Assembly: GCA_009746045.1 (NCBI GenBank)
Contig: RPFO01001651.1
Span: 1 to 39,877 of the forward strand
Length of the DNA stretch: 39,877 nt
Source: Mesostigma viride
Taxonomy: Eukaryota; Streptophyta; Mesostigmatophyceae; Mesostigmatales; Mesostigmataceae
Direction: 5' to 3'
In this document: piece by piece, positions 9,501 through 18,444 of the stretch
How the letters are laid out: every line of letters starts with the position of its first letter
Position numbering within the stretch: the first letter of the stretch is position 1
Notes under the pieces: generated by a model
The model's input: the letters and a program-made list of their open reading frames with translations, nothing else
Database searches by the model: none
Told to the model about the DNA's origin: nothing
Program-made: the position numbers and the translations under genes

Positions 9501-9692
9501 GTGACACCGTGACATCGTGACACCGTGACACCGTGACACCTCAAAATGCATATAAACACACATCTTTGCAGGTATGCAGTGATTATTAATGGGGATGATG
9601 TATTCAATGGGTCATTGCAAGTTTTACCTATGCTTCTGACACCGTGACACCGTGACACCGTGACACCGTGACACCGTGACACCGTGACACCG
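9501..9692 (-). repeat. Left subterminal arrays of the 8-bp unit
   Basis: Two blocks of tandem GTGACACC occur (9501-9540, about five units with one CAC-to-CAT variant; 9637-9692, about seven units), separated by about 95 unrelated bases. They are inverted relative to the right-end arrays, as transposase-binding subterminal repeats usually are. Confidence 0.8.
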
Positions 9693-9973
9693 CAAATACC
9701 ACGTATACACCTTCATAATAATCCTAGTAGAGACATTCATTTCTCCATACATCTCGGTCATCTCACCATATATCGTCTCATGTTGATGTATTCTTGTTGT
9801 GCGTGTAGGTACCTTGCCGGGTCATGACAAGTTCAGCCATTCCTCGTTTATGCGGTCCAACGTCGCTTCAATAGGGCATGTGATTAATATCTGGTAACAA
9901 CTTATATATGTTGGCACGCCATGCGTCCAGGAATAGCTGTCTCACTTAATATGCATGCAAGCAACCATCAAAA

Positions 9974-10351
9974 TCACTTTGTCATGAAATCACTTGCCGG
10001 GATTTCAGTTTCTCGCTGGCCGGCCTGAAAAAGCTGGTTCTTTATAAACTCTTTCCGATCCGCAGGCTTCTTAGACCACATGTCGGTCCTCATCGTCCTG
10101 AGCTCCTCGAAATGCACGCTTCTCAAACAATGGCGGCCACAACCACAGTCCCAGTCCCTGCAAAGTGCCGCAGCCAAGGACGAATCCTGGGTGCATTTCG
10201 CCAACACGGCGGCTGCAGATAACCGGACCCCGCGCCTCGCCATCATATTGAACACGACGACGCCCAGGAGTAATAGCAAGAAGAACATTCCCAAAACCTG
10301 CCAACCCAGCGCCCCCGCACTGGGCTCCATGAAAACGCCGGGTCTCGCCAT
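9974..10351 (-). CDS. Unknown small protein: membrane segment plus cysteine cluster
   Basis: The chosen start is the ATG of MARPGVFMEPSAGALGWQVL, the second in the frame. About 125 residues. A strongly hydrophobic segment (about residues 16-37, GMFFLLLLLGVVVFNMM) is followed by a Cys cluster (AKC ... LCRDWDCGCGRHCLRSVHFE) and a basic helix with WSKKPADRKEFIKNQLF. Cysteine clusters followed by an Arg/Lys-rich helix occur at the N-terminus of several uncharacterised eukaryotic transposon proteins, but the membrane-like segment does not fit that well. The gene lies inside the insertion and points to its left end. It may be the first exon of something longer, though no strong donor is visible. 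Function unknown. Confidence 0.4.
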   Translation of the reverse strand: MARPGVFMEPSAGALGWQVLGMFFLLLLLGVVVFNMMARRGVRLSAAAVLAKCTQDSSLAAALCRDWDCGCGRHCLRSVHFEELRTMRTDMWSKKPADRKEFIKNQLFQAGQRETEIPASDFMTK

Positions 10352-10594
10352 GGCTATGTCAACTGGGCAATGTTGCAAACATCATTTGTCCCCCCCCCTC
10401 CCCATCTATTTCTACGTTGGCAGATGGCAAACGTAGATCCCCACGCCATGTGTGGGGGGGAATAAAACATGGCAGACCGGGATGTCACGCCAGCCCGGTC
10501 TGCCCGAGTTGTTTAGCCCATGTTACCTCATTTGGCAGCGATCACCATCGCTGCTGCTCTCGTGAATTCGGGGTGAAAGCGCACGGTGTCACGG

Positions 10595-10879
10595 TGTCTC
10601 AACATGTTTGTAGTTGGTTTGTAGTTGGTGTCTCGGTGTCTCAGAAACTCGTGGTCCGCATTGAGTGGGTGTCACGGTGTCACGACATCTGATTGGCCCG
10701 GTTCAGATTCGTTTTTTTTTAAATTTTTTTTTAATTCGTTTTTTTTTTTTTTTAATTTGGGGCGAATCTGAACCGGGCCAATCAGATGTCGTGACACCGT
10801 GACACCCACTCAATGCGGACCACGAGTTTCTGAGACACCGAGACACCAACTACAAACCAACTACAAACATGTTGAGACA
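10595..10879. repeat. Perfect palindrome with 117-bp arms and 51-bp T-rich loop
   Basis: The left arm 10595-10711 and right arm 10763-10879 are exact reverse complements by base-by-base reading. The loop 10712-10762 is almost all T with a few A. The arms contain copies of the GGTGTCAC unit found at the element ends. A transcript would form a 117-bp hairpin. Confidence 0.9.
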
Positions 10880-11833
10880 TGGGTGTCACAACCGATGTCA
10901 CAAGGTGTGCAGCAGGTATTTCCTTTCAATCCCCGAGGAAATTATCAACCATTCATCGGCCATTCTGGTCAGGATAGCTAAGAATGGCTAGCGAATAAAA
11001 AGGCAGTATCGAGGCTGGAAATTTTAGTGTATGCTCCTAGGGTCATATATTACTTGCCGTTATTTTTTTTCGCCACAAATTCTGCGGAGTCCTTCCATTT
11101 TGGCGTCATTCACAGGTGGGTGCCTGTTTTGTCGCCGATTTTCTCTCGACCCCACCTACCTGCAGCAAAAAATTTTCCCGATGAAAGTCGCCCTAACATC
11201 TGGTTTTTGACACTAACCGACGCATTTTTTAGTTTTTAAGGCCTTGACCGAAGCACTTTTTTCATTACCGGCTCAGTTTGCTTTAACCGAGCTGGCGCGA
11301 TTTTTAATCCAATTTCTAGGCTGGGCCAGGCGTCGCAGACCCGTAATCCGTTTTTAAGTGCTTTTGTGCCCGATATCGTGTCTTTTGCAGGCGTTCTTGG
11401 CATCAAAGACGCCGTGGCGTCAGGGGCTAAAACGGACCTCCGCACGTTCGTTAACTGCGGCGAGCATGTCAATGCCGCCAGCAATTTTTGCTGCCGCGTC
11501 TGTGAAACGATTGCGATGCAAGACCGTTGTCGACGTGACGGAGTGGTATGTGCACATTCAGGTGCGAATTTCTTCGCTGTTGAAACCCCGGCCGGTAGCA
11601 GACAAGTATTTCACCGTATCCCCTTTCCCCGAGTCTCTCTTTTCCGTCATGTTTTCATCTTACGGAAAGCGCGTATAAAGCATCAGTGAGCGACAGTATG
11701 ATGGCGAGCCGTTTGCTCGCATCAGGGCTGTGCGGCTTATTCTAGAGAGAAGCGATCAAGCAGATTTTGCAGCCGGATGTGAGGGAGGGGCCCTGCTGGG
11801 GTGGGAATAAACTGCTGTGAGTGACCGATCCAC
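10880..11833. other. No gene recognised
   Basis: The region contains short frames on both strands but none with a recognisable domain, good start context or splice support. GATGTCAC-like units occur at its left edge, next to the palindrome. Confidence 0.4.
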
Positions 11834-12896
11834 TCCCTTCCTCCCTCCCTCCCTCCCTCCCTCCCTCCCTCCCTCCCTCCCTCCCTCCCTCCCTCCCTCC
11901 CTCCCTCCCTCCCTCCCTCCCTCCCTCCTCCCTCCCTCCCTCCCTCCCTCCCTCCCTCCCTCCCTCCCTCCCTCCCTCCCTCCCTCCCTCCCTCCTCCCT
12001 CCCTCCCTCCCTCCCTCCTCCCTCCCTCCCTCCCTCCCTCCCTCCCTCCCTCCCTCCCTCCCTCCCTCCCTCCCTCCCTCCCTCCCTCCCTCCCTCCCTC
12101 CTCCCTCCCTCCTCCCTCCCTCCCTCCCTCCCTCCCTCCCTCCCTCCCTCCCTCCCTCCTCCCTCCCTCCCTCCCTCCCTCCCTCCCTCCCTCCCTCCCT
12201 CCCTCCCTCCCTCCCTCCCTCCCTCCCTCCCTCCTCCTCCCTCCCTCCTCCCTCCCTCCTCCCTCCCTCCCTCCCTCCCTCCCTCCTCCTCCCTCCCTCC
12301 CTCCCTCCCTCCCTCCCTCCCTCCCTCCCTCCCTCCCTCCCTCCCTCCCTCCCTCCCTCCCTCCCTCCCTCCCTCCCTCCCTTCCTCCCTCGTGAACTCA
12401 CTCGTGGACTCACTCACTCGTGGACTCACTCCCTCACTCACTCACCCACCCACCCACCCACCCACCCACCCACCCACCCACCCACCCACCCACCCACCCA
12501 CCACCCACCCACCCACCCACCCACCCACCACCCACCCACCCACCCACCCACCCACCCACCCACCCACCCACCACCCACCCACCACCCACCCACCCACCCA
12601 CCCACCACCCACCCACCCACCCACCCACCCACCCACCACCACCCACCCTCCCCCCACCCACCCACCCACCCACCCACCCACCCACCCACCCACCCACCCA
12701 CCCACCCACCCACCCACCCACCCACCCACCCACCCACCCACCCACCCACCCACCACCCACCCACCCACCCACCACCACCCACCCACCCACCCACCCACCC
12801 ACCCACCCACCCACCCACCCACCCACCCACCCACCACCCACCCACCCACCCACCCACCCACCACCACCACCCACCCACCACTCACTCACTCACTCA

Positions 12897-12956
<60 letters not shown>

Positions 12957-13106
12957 CTCACGCACGCACTCACTCACTCACTCACTCACTCACTCACTCA
13001 CTCACTCACTCACTCACTCACTCACTCACTCACTCACTCACTCACTCACTCACTCACTCACTCACTCACTCACTCACTCACTCACTCACTCACTCACTCA
13101 CTCACT
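11834..13106. repeat. Compound tetranucleotide microsatellite: CCCT, CCCA, CTCA, CGCA, CTCA
   Basis: About 560 bp of CCCT with occasional CCT steps (11834-12391) is followed by a CTCGTGGA-containing junction, about 440 bp of CCCA (12443-12880), CTCA (12881-12896), CGCA (12896-12958) and CTCA (12957-13106). All five blocks keep one 4-base phase and differ by single substitutions. The long frames through it (Pro-Ser-Leu, Pro-Thr-His, Arg-Glu-Gly-Gly) are repeat translations, not genes. Confidence 0.95.
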
Positions 13107-13702
13107 TAGTAACTTGCACATGCACCACATGCGCAAGGAGGACACCAAGAGCTTCACCAACCACCGTCGAAAGCTTGGCTGTGATGCCAAGGGCAAGGGT
13201 GTGGGGGTGTCCATGTTGACACAGTGCATGAAGGCTGACAAGGTCAGGCAGAGATTGTGCAGGGAGGTGCCACTACCTCCTAGCTAGCGATACCGAGATG
13301 AGGGCGCGCAAACGCATCAGCGCCATGCCGCGTGTTGAGTAATTTGCAACTACATTACTTGGCATGCTGTGGGTGCACGTGTAAAATGACCTTTCTAGCC
13401 ATGCATGCGACAGCTGCCAATATTATGTTCAGCAAGCTCCTCCCTATAATAGAAATTGCGTGAGCATCCACATGGCCACATGTGCATATTGTCAGCTGTG
13501 TCTATATCAATGAACTTTTATGTATGTCTCCTGGACGGGTTGTCTTACATCACTCGTGAATGGTTTCCATGTTTTAGTGAGTCATCTTATTTGAGTTGAC
13601 CAGATTGTCTCCTTGATATTCCACACTGGCAGTTTCGCATCCATGGGTAAGAATTTGTAATGGAAACTGGCAGGTATGGCATTGATAGCTCTACCAAATA
13701 GA
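13107..13702. other. No gene recognised
   Basis: Unique-looking sequence. One plus-strand frame continues out of the microsatellite to 13287 (HHMRKEDTKSFTNHRRKLGC) but has no independent start or splice support. Confidence 0.35.
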
Positions 13703-14215
13703 ACATGATCGGCCTGAATTTTTGTGGAATGTCTAAAATCATGATGGCTAAGATGCATGCAAGTTTCCAGCCTCAACAGAGCACATCTTGTACGGAAACT
13801 GCACTGAAATGTGATGAAAAATACGAAAAACGTGCATTTTTGGTAACATTTGTGAGCAAACTGACATCAAATACCCTCTGATGGTTCTGAATTTTTGTGG
13901 AATGTCTAAAATAATGATGGCAAAGATGCATGCAAGTTTCCAGCCTGAACTGAGCACATCTTGTATGGAAACTGCCATGGAATGTGATGAAAAATACGAA
14001 AAACGTGCATTTTTGGTAACATTTGTGAGCAAACTGACATCAAATACCCTATGATGGACCTGAATTTTTGTGGGATGTCTAGAATAATGATGTTTAAGAT
14101 GCCTACAAGTTTCCAGCCTCAACCGAGCACAGCTTGTATGGAAACTGCAATGAAATGTGATGAAAAATACAAAAAACGCACATTTTTGCTAGCATTTGGT
14201 GGCATTTTGTTACCA
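13703..14215. repeat. 174-bp tandem repeat, three copies
   Basis: The landmark AGATGCATGCAAGTTTCCAG recurs near 13750, 13924 and 14098 (the last slightly changed), so the period is about 174. Each unit also contains CTGAATTTTTGTGGAATGTC and GAAAAATACGAAAAACGTGC. The copies differ by scattered substitutions. The minus-strand frames here are repeat translations. Confidence 0.85.
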
Positions 14216-14514
14216 AATGCGGTTGGATGACCATCAGATCTTGTGTACAGTCATTAGTCATGAGTATCAACTTACTTGCAAACAGCCAGGTCAAGAACTC
14301 TTTATTTGCATATTAGAATGTATTTGTTTATATTAAAATCTGGAAAACTGCTAAAAATAGAAATGCCAAAAATAGGTCAGCTGAGGTCCGGTAAGTCCGG
14401 AAAGTTGCAATCCTTCTACTGGTGTCCTGAACATGCTACCTACCAAGATCTAGCATGTTTCGACAATATTTGCATCGTACAGGAGTTATAAGGCTGTTTT
14501 TTGGCACTTTCAGA

Positions 14515-15448
14515 CCGTTGTGTGCGGAGCATGACGATGGAACGGGCGTAGCACGGCCAACGGGGGAGGAGACTGAGAGCGCAGTTGATGCGGGGACACC
14601 CGTAGGTGATGAAGGGCGGGGGAATAAGAAATCGCACGTGTACGTCAAGGTTAAGGCCCTGACCGAGAGGGTCAATGCTTTGGAGAACCAACGAAGAATG
14701 CCATCCACCCCAGCAAGTGCTGCACCCAGCTCCAGCACTGGCGTTGGCACGGAGCTTCGCCGGCCCGCTGCGCCTGCCGCGTTGGGGCAACGCGAAAGCT
14801 TCAGCGCGGCCCATGGCCAAGTGACAGGACTGCAACCAGCACACCGTCAACAAGAGCCACGCGCGCGCGCAGTCGCAATGGATGGGCCGAGGCAGCTGGA
14901 TCGGGAGGGGGAACCGTACGGCGAGCACGGTGTGTACGCGCCGTACGACCAAGGAATGCATGCCCAGCCTACTGCCGCTGGCAGGCAAGCGGCCAATGCT
15001 TATGTATACCATGCCGGCATGTACGATCCACAGCCTGGCGAAGGGTCGGCAGCTGATACACATCAGCCTTGAGGTCGCGGCACATTGCAACAAACCACCT
15101 ACGTTGAGAACCCTGAGCCCGTGCAGCATTACAATGACGGCACTTACCGTTATGCCGCAGCCCCCCCTCTAAGGAGATCTCCAAGGAAGACAAAGCCGAG
15201 GCCCCAAATCCCCAAGGCCGCCGGGGAGCAAGACTGGCAACATCATGATGAGGGAGGAGGTTATGCAGCCAGGGATTCTCATTTCATGGGTCATAGTCAT
15301 TTTGATGAGCAAGGGACGTGGGCCTACAACGCCCACGTCCGGCCGGCCCCACAACCTGGCACATGCCCAGGCTCCACCGCGGAAAAGGCCACCCTACTCG
15401 CAAGATGTAGACGAGTCGGGGCAACACGATTATTATGGTTCATATTAG
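14515..15448 (+). pseudogene. Low-complexity protein gene with an internal TGA and one frame break
   Basis: A strong acceptor (GTTTTTTGGCACTTTCAG) ends at 14514. The frame reads RPLCAEHDDGTGVARPTGEE, a short coiled coil (VYVKVKALTERVNALENQRR), a Pro/Ala/Ser-rich linker and a Tyr/Gln/Gly-rich part (YGEHGVYAPYDQGMHAQPTA). TGA at 15070-15072 interrupts it between HQP and GRGTLQQ. The same frame then continues (TTYVENPEPVQHYNDGTYRY, then a basic RRSPRKTKPRPQIP). A break near 15350 moves it to QAPPRKRPPYSQDVDESGQH, ending DYYGSY at a TAG. TGA could have arisen from CGA (Arg). The gene lies within the insertion. Its disordered, basic composition would suit a nucleic-acid-binding accessory protein, but that is conjecture. 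Confidence 0.5.
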
Positions 15449-15711
15449 ATTGGGCATGTATGGTTTTGCTACGGCATTTGCTTGGCACCAGATTCTGCAT
15501 TAAAGAAAGCTGTATGCAAATCATTGTCAGGTAAGTTTAAGCTAATTTATACATTATTTTATCTTGCATTTGATATTAAAGAGGCAGAGAGACACAGTTG
15601 GCAGATGCAAGTTTGCTAGGCCATGTAATAGGGATTATTGGTCATCCATCATATTCATAAATTTTCTTTTATTTATACATGGTTGCATAATACATTAATG
15701 TTGCGTTAATA

Positions 15712-16526
15712 CTTTGTGGCACTAAACAACAAAATCATGAAATGCTAGTGCTATCGTGTCATATTGTCACTATCATGCTGTCACGGTGTCACAATGTCAC
15801 GATGTCACGGTGTCACAATGTCACCTCATGTTAATCAGTGCTTCTGGGCAATGTAATATCATTGTTGCAACCCCATGGGCGCCACATTACCTTGTGACAC
15901 CATACAAAATCGTAAAATACTAGCGTTATGGTGCCATCGTGTCACGGTGTCACGGTGTCACGGTGTCACGGTGTCACGGTGTCACGGTGTCACGGTGTCA
16001 CGGTGTCACAATGTCACCTCATGTTAATCAGTGCTTCTGGGCAATGTAATATCATTGTTGCAACCCCATGGGCTGGCCACATTACCTTGTGACACCATAC
16101 AAAATCGTAAAATACTAGCGTTATGGTGCCATCGTGTCACGGTGTCACGGTGTCACGGTGTCACGGTGTCACGGTGTCACGGTGTCACGGTGTCACGGTG
16201 TCACAATGTCACCTCATGTTAATCAGTGCTTCTGGGCAATGTAATATCATTGTTGCAACCCCATGGGCGCCACATTACCTTGTGACACCATACAAAATCG
16301 TAAAATACTAGCGTTATGGTGCCATCGTGTCACGGTGTCACGGTGTCACGGTGTCACAATGTCACCTCATGTTAATCAGTGCTTCTGGGCAATGTAATAT
16401 CATTGTTGCAACCCCATGGGCGCCACATTACCTTGTGACACCATACAAAATCGTAAAATACTAGCGTTATGGTGTCACGGTGTCACGGTGTCACGGTGTC
16501 ACGGTGTCACGGTGTCACGGTGTCAC
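15712..16526 (+). repeat. Right subterminal repeat: 150-195-bp units with variable GTGTCACG arrays
   Basis: Four clear units carry the landmark CACCTCATGTTAATCAGTGC at about 15832, 16015, 16210 and 16363, preceded by a degenerate unit from about 15712. Unit length varies only because the number of GTGTCACG copies varies (roughly three to nine). Each unit also includes TTGTGACACCATACAAAATC. Overlapping frames translate as VSRCHGVT repeats and are not genes. Confidence 0.9.
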
Positions 16527-16610
16527 AACATGTTGGGACAATAACCTACATGCTTTGGACTTACGAGAGGCCCTAAATAACAAAGTTTGAAAAATCTCAA
16601 TTTGTAGTAG

Positions 16611-16641
16611 TGTTCTAGTACAAATCCAGACGAGCTTAGGG
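16611..16641 (-). repeat. Right terminal inverted repeat
   Basis: This is the exact reverse complement of 9380-9410. It overlaps the apparent stop (TAA at 16636-16638) of the interrupted gene, so that stop is supplied by the insertion. Confidence 0.85.
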
Positions 16642-17276
16642 AATCGCCTTCACGCCGGATACAATCGCTTTGGCTTTTGTTTCCACGCGAAAATCGAACT
16701 CTCGTTGAGTTATCAGCGGAATGTCGGCGAGTGCAAAACACATACGCCGATAAAGTTCGCTTACATCCGTGTCACGCGAGTCGGCAAAAGGTGTCGTCAT
16801 CAAAAAGCATCTCAAGCTACTCCAACCATTTTCTTGGGCGCCGGCAACGTAGCCTCCCTTTGCCAAGTCCGCACCTGTCGCGGAGTCTTTGACTATCCAA
16901 TCTTCAAGGAAATACTCGTCTCCCCTGGTGAAATCAAAATTTACACCCAAGACCTCTCCGACTGTCATGTCCAGGCGAAGTCGCAAGGCCCCCCCGCCAA
17001 TCCAGGTCCGAGGGCGCCCGCCATTCCAAGTCCGCGACTGAGGGCATTTTCGATGTGACGAGAATGTTCTTCGTGCTTTCGGCAATACAAGTCAAATCCG
17101 AGAGCGGTTTTCTTGCAAGTGGACACATCACACTTGCGCGGCGCCCCTATTGAGCGAGCAACACTCTGAATGACAGTGGCAACCGCTTGGTGTTGTTGAA
17201 GTCGTTGCCAATCCTCCATCAGGAGGTGACTAGACGAATCGGACGAATCTTCCGTCGAACCGGACATCTGCGACAA
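16642..17276 (-). pseudogene. N-terminal part of a zinc-binding gene, split by the insertion
   Basis: The ATG at 17276 follows a GTCGCAG acceptor. Ser/Asp-rich start, a helical stretch (WQRLQQHQAVATVIQSVARS), then CDVSTCKKTALGFDLYCRKH, a C-x4-C-x10-C-x2-H half-finger like that at 8168-8856 and like zf-C3Hc3H. A 7-G run (plus-strand C7 at 16988-16994) breaks the frame; an eighth G joins GPGLAGG to ALRLRLDMTVGEVLGVNFDF. The rest is a mixed alpha/beta segment (DEYFLEDWIVKDSATGADLA, ELYRRMCFALADIPLITQRE). The frame runs into the transposon end, where TAA stops it. The true C-terminus is at 9379-9137, giving a protein of about 300 residues. Confidence 0.6.
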
Positions 17277-17431
17277 GTTACGATAACATACCGGCCCCGG
17301 AAAATAAAATTCAAAAAACGTTTTGAAATTTTTTTATTGTACTTGTTTATTAATACGAAGGTTTAAATTTGGCGCAAAGAAACGCCCCAAGGCGCAACTT
17401 GTCGAACAGCAATATGGCGATAAAACATTAT
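17277..17431 (-). promoter_or_regulatory. Intergenic gap with one GC-rich motif, TTAATAAA and an AG|ATG junction
   Basis: On the sense strand: stop, then the motif at 17398-17379 (GTTGCGCCTTGGGGCGTTTC), TTAATAAACAAG, an A/T-rich stretch, GGCCGGTATGTT and TCGCAG|ATGTCC. The arrangement and several blocks match 8857-9136. Confidence 0.55.
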
Positions 17432-17632
17432 CTATTCAATGTGCGATTGATGTGCTGAAACCTTCCAGACTTTGACACTGTCCGGTATCACCGGACTCGG
17501 ACGAGGAGTCGAATCGGAAGCGAGCCAGTAATCCTCGACTATTTTTTTGATGTACAATGGAAGACTCCTTCCATTATGTCGAAGTGTGTCGGTCCTTTGC
17601 CTTTTGGCCAAACTCTCCTTAACCTCCACCAT
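17432..17632 (-). CDS. Small protein of unknown function (about 66 residues)
   Basis: The ATG at 17632 lies three bases after a CTACGCGCAG acceptor-like site. The product begins MVEVKESLAKRQRTDTLRHN, with a basic KRQR patch that could act as a nuclear localisation signal, a helix (PLYIKKIVEDYWLASD) and a short Pro/Ser tail ending SAHQSHIE. The frame is intact. It sits between the MYND-finger gene (95 bases upstream) and the split zinc-finger gene (155 bases downstream) on the same strand. It may be a separate small gene or an exon. No family was recognised. Confidence 0.4.
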   Translation of the reverse strand: MVEVKESLAKRQRTDTLRHNGRSLPLYIKKIVEDYWLASDSTPRPSPVIPDSVKVWKVSAHQSHIE

Positions 17633-17662
17633 TTCCTGCGCGTAGGAGGAAAATGATACGTT

Positions 17663-17680
17663 ATAAACATTAATTTATTA
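17663..17680 (-). promoter_or_regulatory. 18-bp AT element shared by two intergenic gaps (copy 1)
   Basis: ATAAACATTAATTTATTA (plus strand; sense TAATAAATTAATGTTTAT) lies between the MYND gene stop and the 17632 start and is identical at 18409-18426. It contains AATAAA on the sense strand. Confidence 0.55.
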
Positions 17681-17727
17681 AAAATAACATCATATAAACA
17701 AGTTATTACTCTACATTTCAAGTTTTT

Positions 17728-18376
17728 CTAAGAGGCAGAGCCGTCGTGGAAGTTGAAGGAGAAGTCGACATCAGACCCCATAGTTTTATCCAGTATCGTC
17801 GTCACGTTAACCCCCCACTTCACCCCTGCCAGCACCTCCCTCGCTTGCCTCAGACGTTCGCATCTATCCTTATGCCTACTCCAGTCCGCACGCTGGCACT
17901 CCTCACTGCAATATCTGGCATCCCTACATCCTCTACACCACTTGATATGAGGTCCTGTTTCGCACCCACACCCCTCCTTGGAGCACTTTCGCGTACTACG
18001 CATGCGATCCCCATCCCTCACGATCGGGTCAGAGAGCAAGAAAAAGTTCATGTTGAGGGGTACTGCCCCTACACATGCATCAGCCCTCACGCGCAGAGAA
18101 TGCGTAACATACGGGTATCTATGGGCACTCTTAGATCCATCTGTGGTCTGAAAAAACCCTCTTGAATACAGAAGTTCATATCAGCTAGCTGGGCGTACAT
18201 AATTCTCTCCATTTGGCTGAACGAATCAAACGCCAATAAAACGGCCAAGTGGCGGCCTGTCCTCTCCTGCGCGACTCGAACTTCCTCGAATATGACACGC
18301 GACAGGAAGCGAACTTGTTTGAAAACGTTTTGAAGGACCGGCTTCCGTAGACTTCATTCACGATCTCGGACTCCAT
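17728..18376 (-). pseudogene. MYND-type zinc finger protein with two one-base frame breaks
   Basis: The start chosen is ATG at 18376 (MESEIVNEVYG), directly after CCCTGAAAAAG. A break near 18345 leads to VLQNVFKQVRFLSRVIFEEV and AQERTGRHLAVLLAFDSFSQ; a second at the T6 run near 18150 leads to TTDGSKSAHRYPYVTHSLRV. Both are repaired by one extra base. The C-terminal third carries the finger: CSKEGCGC, then WCRGCRDARYCSEECQRADW and SRHKDRC, which fits the MYND pattern (C..C, C-x2-C, YC-x3-C, H-x3-C), though the first pair is spaced C-x4-C. MYND fingers bind proline-rich partners and are common in chromatin regulators. The tail is acidic/aromatic (GSDVDFSFNFHDGSAS). The finger itself is intact and the identification is firm. 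Confidence 0.7.
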
Positions 18377-18408
18377 CTTTTTCAGGGAAAAAACGAACAA
18401 AAAAATTC

Positions 18409-18426
18409 ATAAACATTAATTTATTA
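18409..18426 (-). promoter_or_regulatory. 18-bp AT element shared by two intergenic gaps (copy 2)
   Basis: Identical to 17663-17680, here between the stop at 18445 and the start at 18376. A T-rich stretch and AG lie between it and the ATG. It could be a poly(A) signal of the upstream gene or a promoter of the downstream one. Confidence 0.55.
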
Positions 18427-18444
18427 TTTTATAATAACAAGTTA

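Larger units (their letters stand above)
9380..16641. mobile_element. 7.26-kb DNA transposon-like insertion with 31-bp TIRs and 3-bp target duplication
   Basis: The ends are perfect 31-bp inverted repeats (9380-9410 and 16611-16641), beginning CCCTAAGCTCG at the left and ending CGAGCTTAGGG at the right. The plus-strand flanks are AAT (9377-9379) and AAT (16642-16644), a 3-bp duplication. Inside each end lie arrays of the 8-bp unit GTGTCACG in inverted orientation (9501-9692; 15712-16526). Short TIRs, subterminal short repeats and 3-bp duplications are typical of CACTA/EnSpm elements, although the terminus is CCCTA rather than CACTA. No transposase was recognised. The interior holds a minus-strand ORF, a perfect long palindrome, microsatellites, a 174-bp tandem repeat and a broken plus-strand gene, so it is probably non-autonomous or decayed. 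Confidence 0.8.

Noticed and set aside
11817-13287. Long ORFs of Pro-Ser-Leu, Pro-Thr-His and Arg-Glu-Gly-Gly repeats
   Set aside because: Tetranucleotide repeats leave several frames open on both strands by chance. No start, splice or non-repeat coding sequence supports them.
16031-16311. Small ORFs with repeated VSRCHGVT
   Set aside because: Direct translation of the GTGTCACG array, open in more than one frame.
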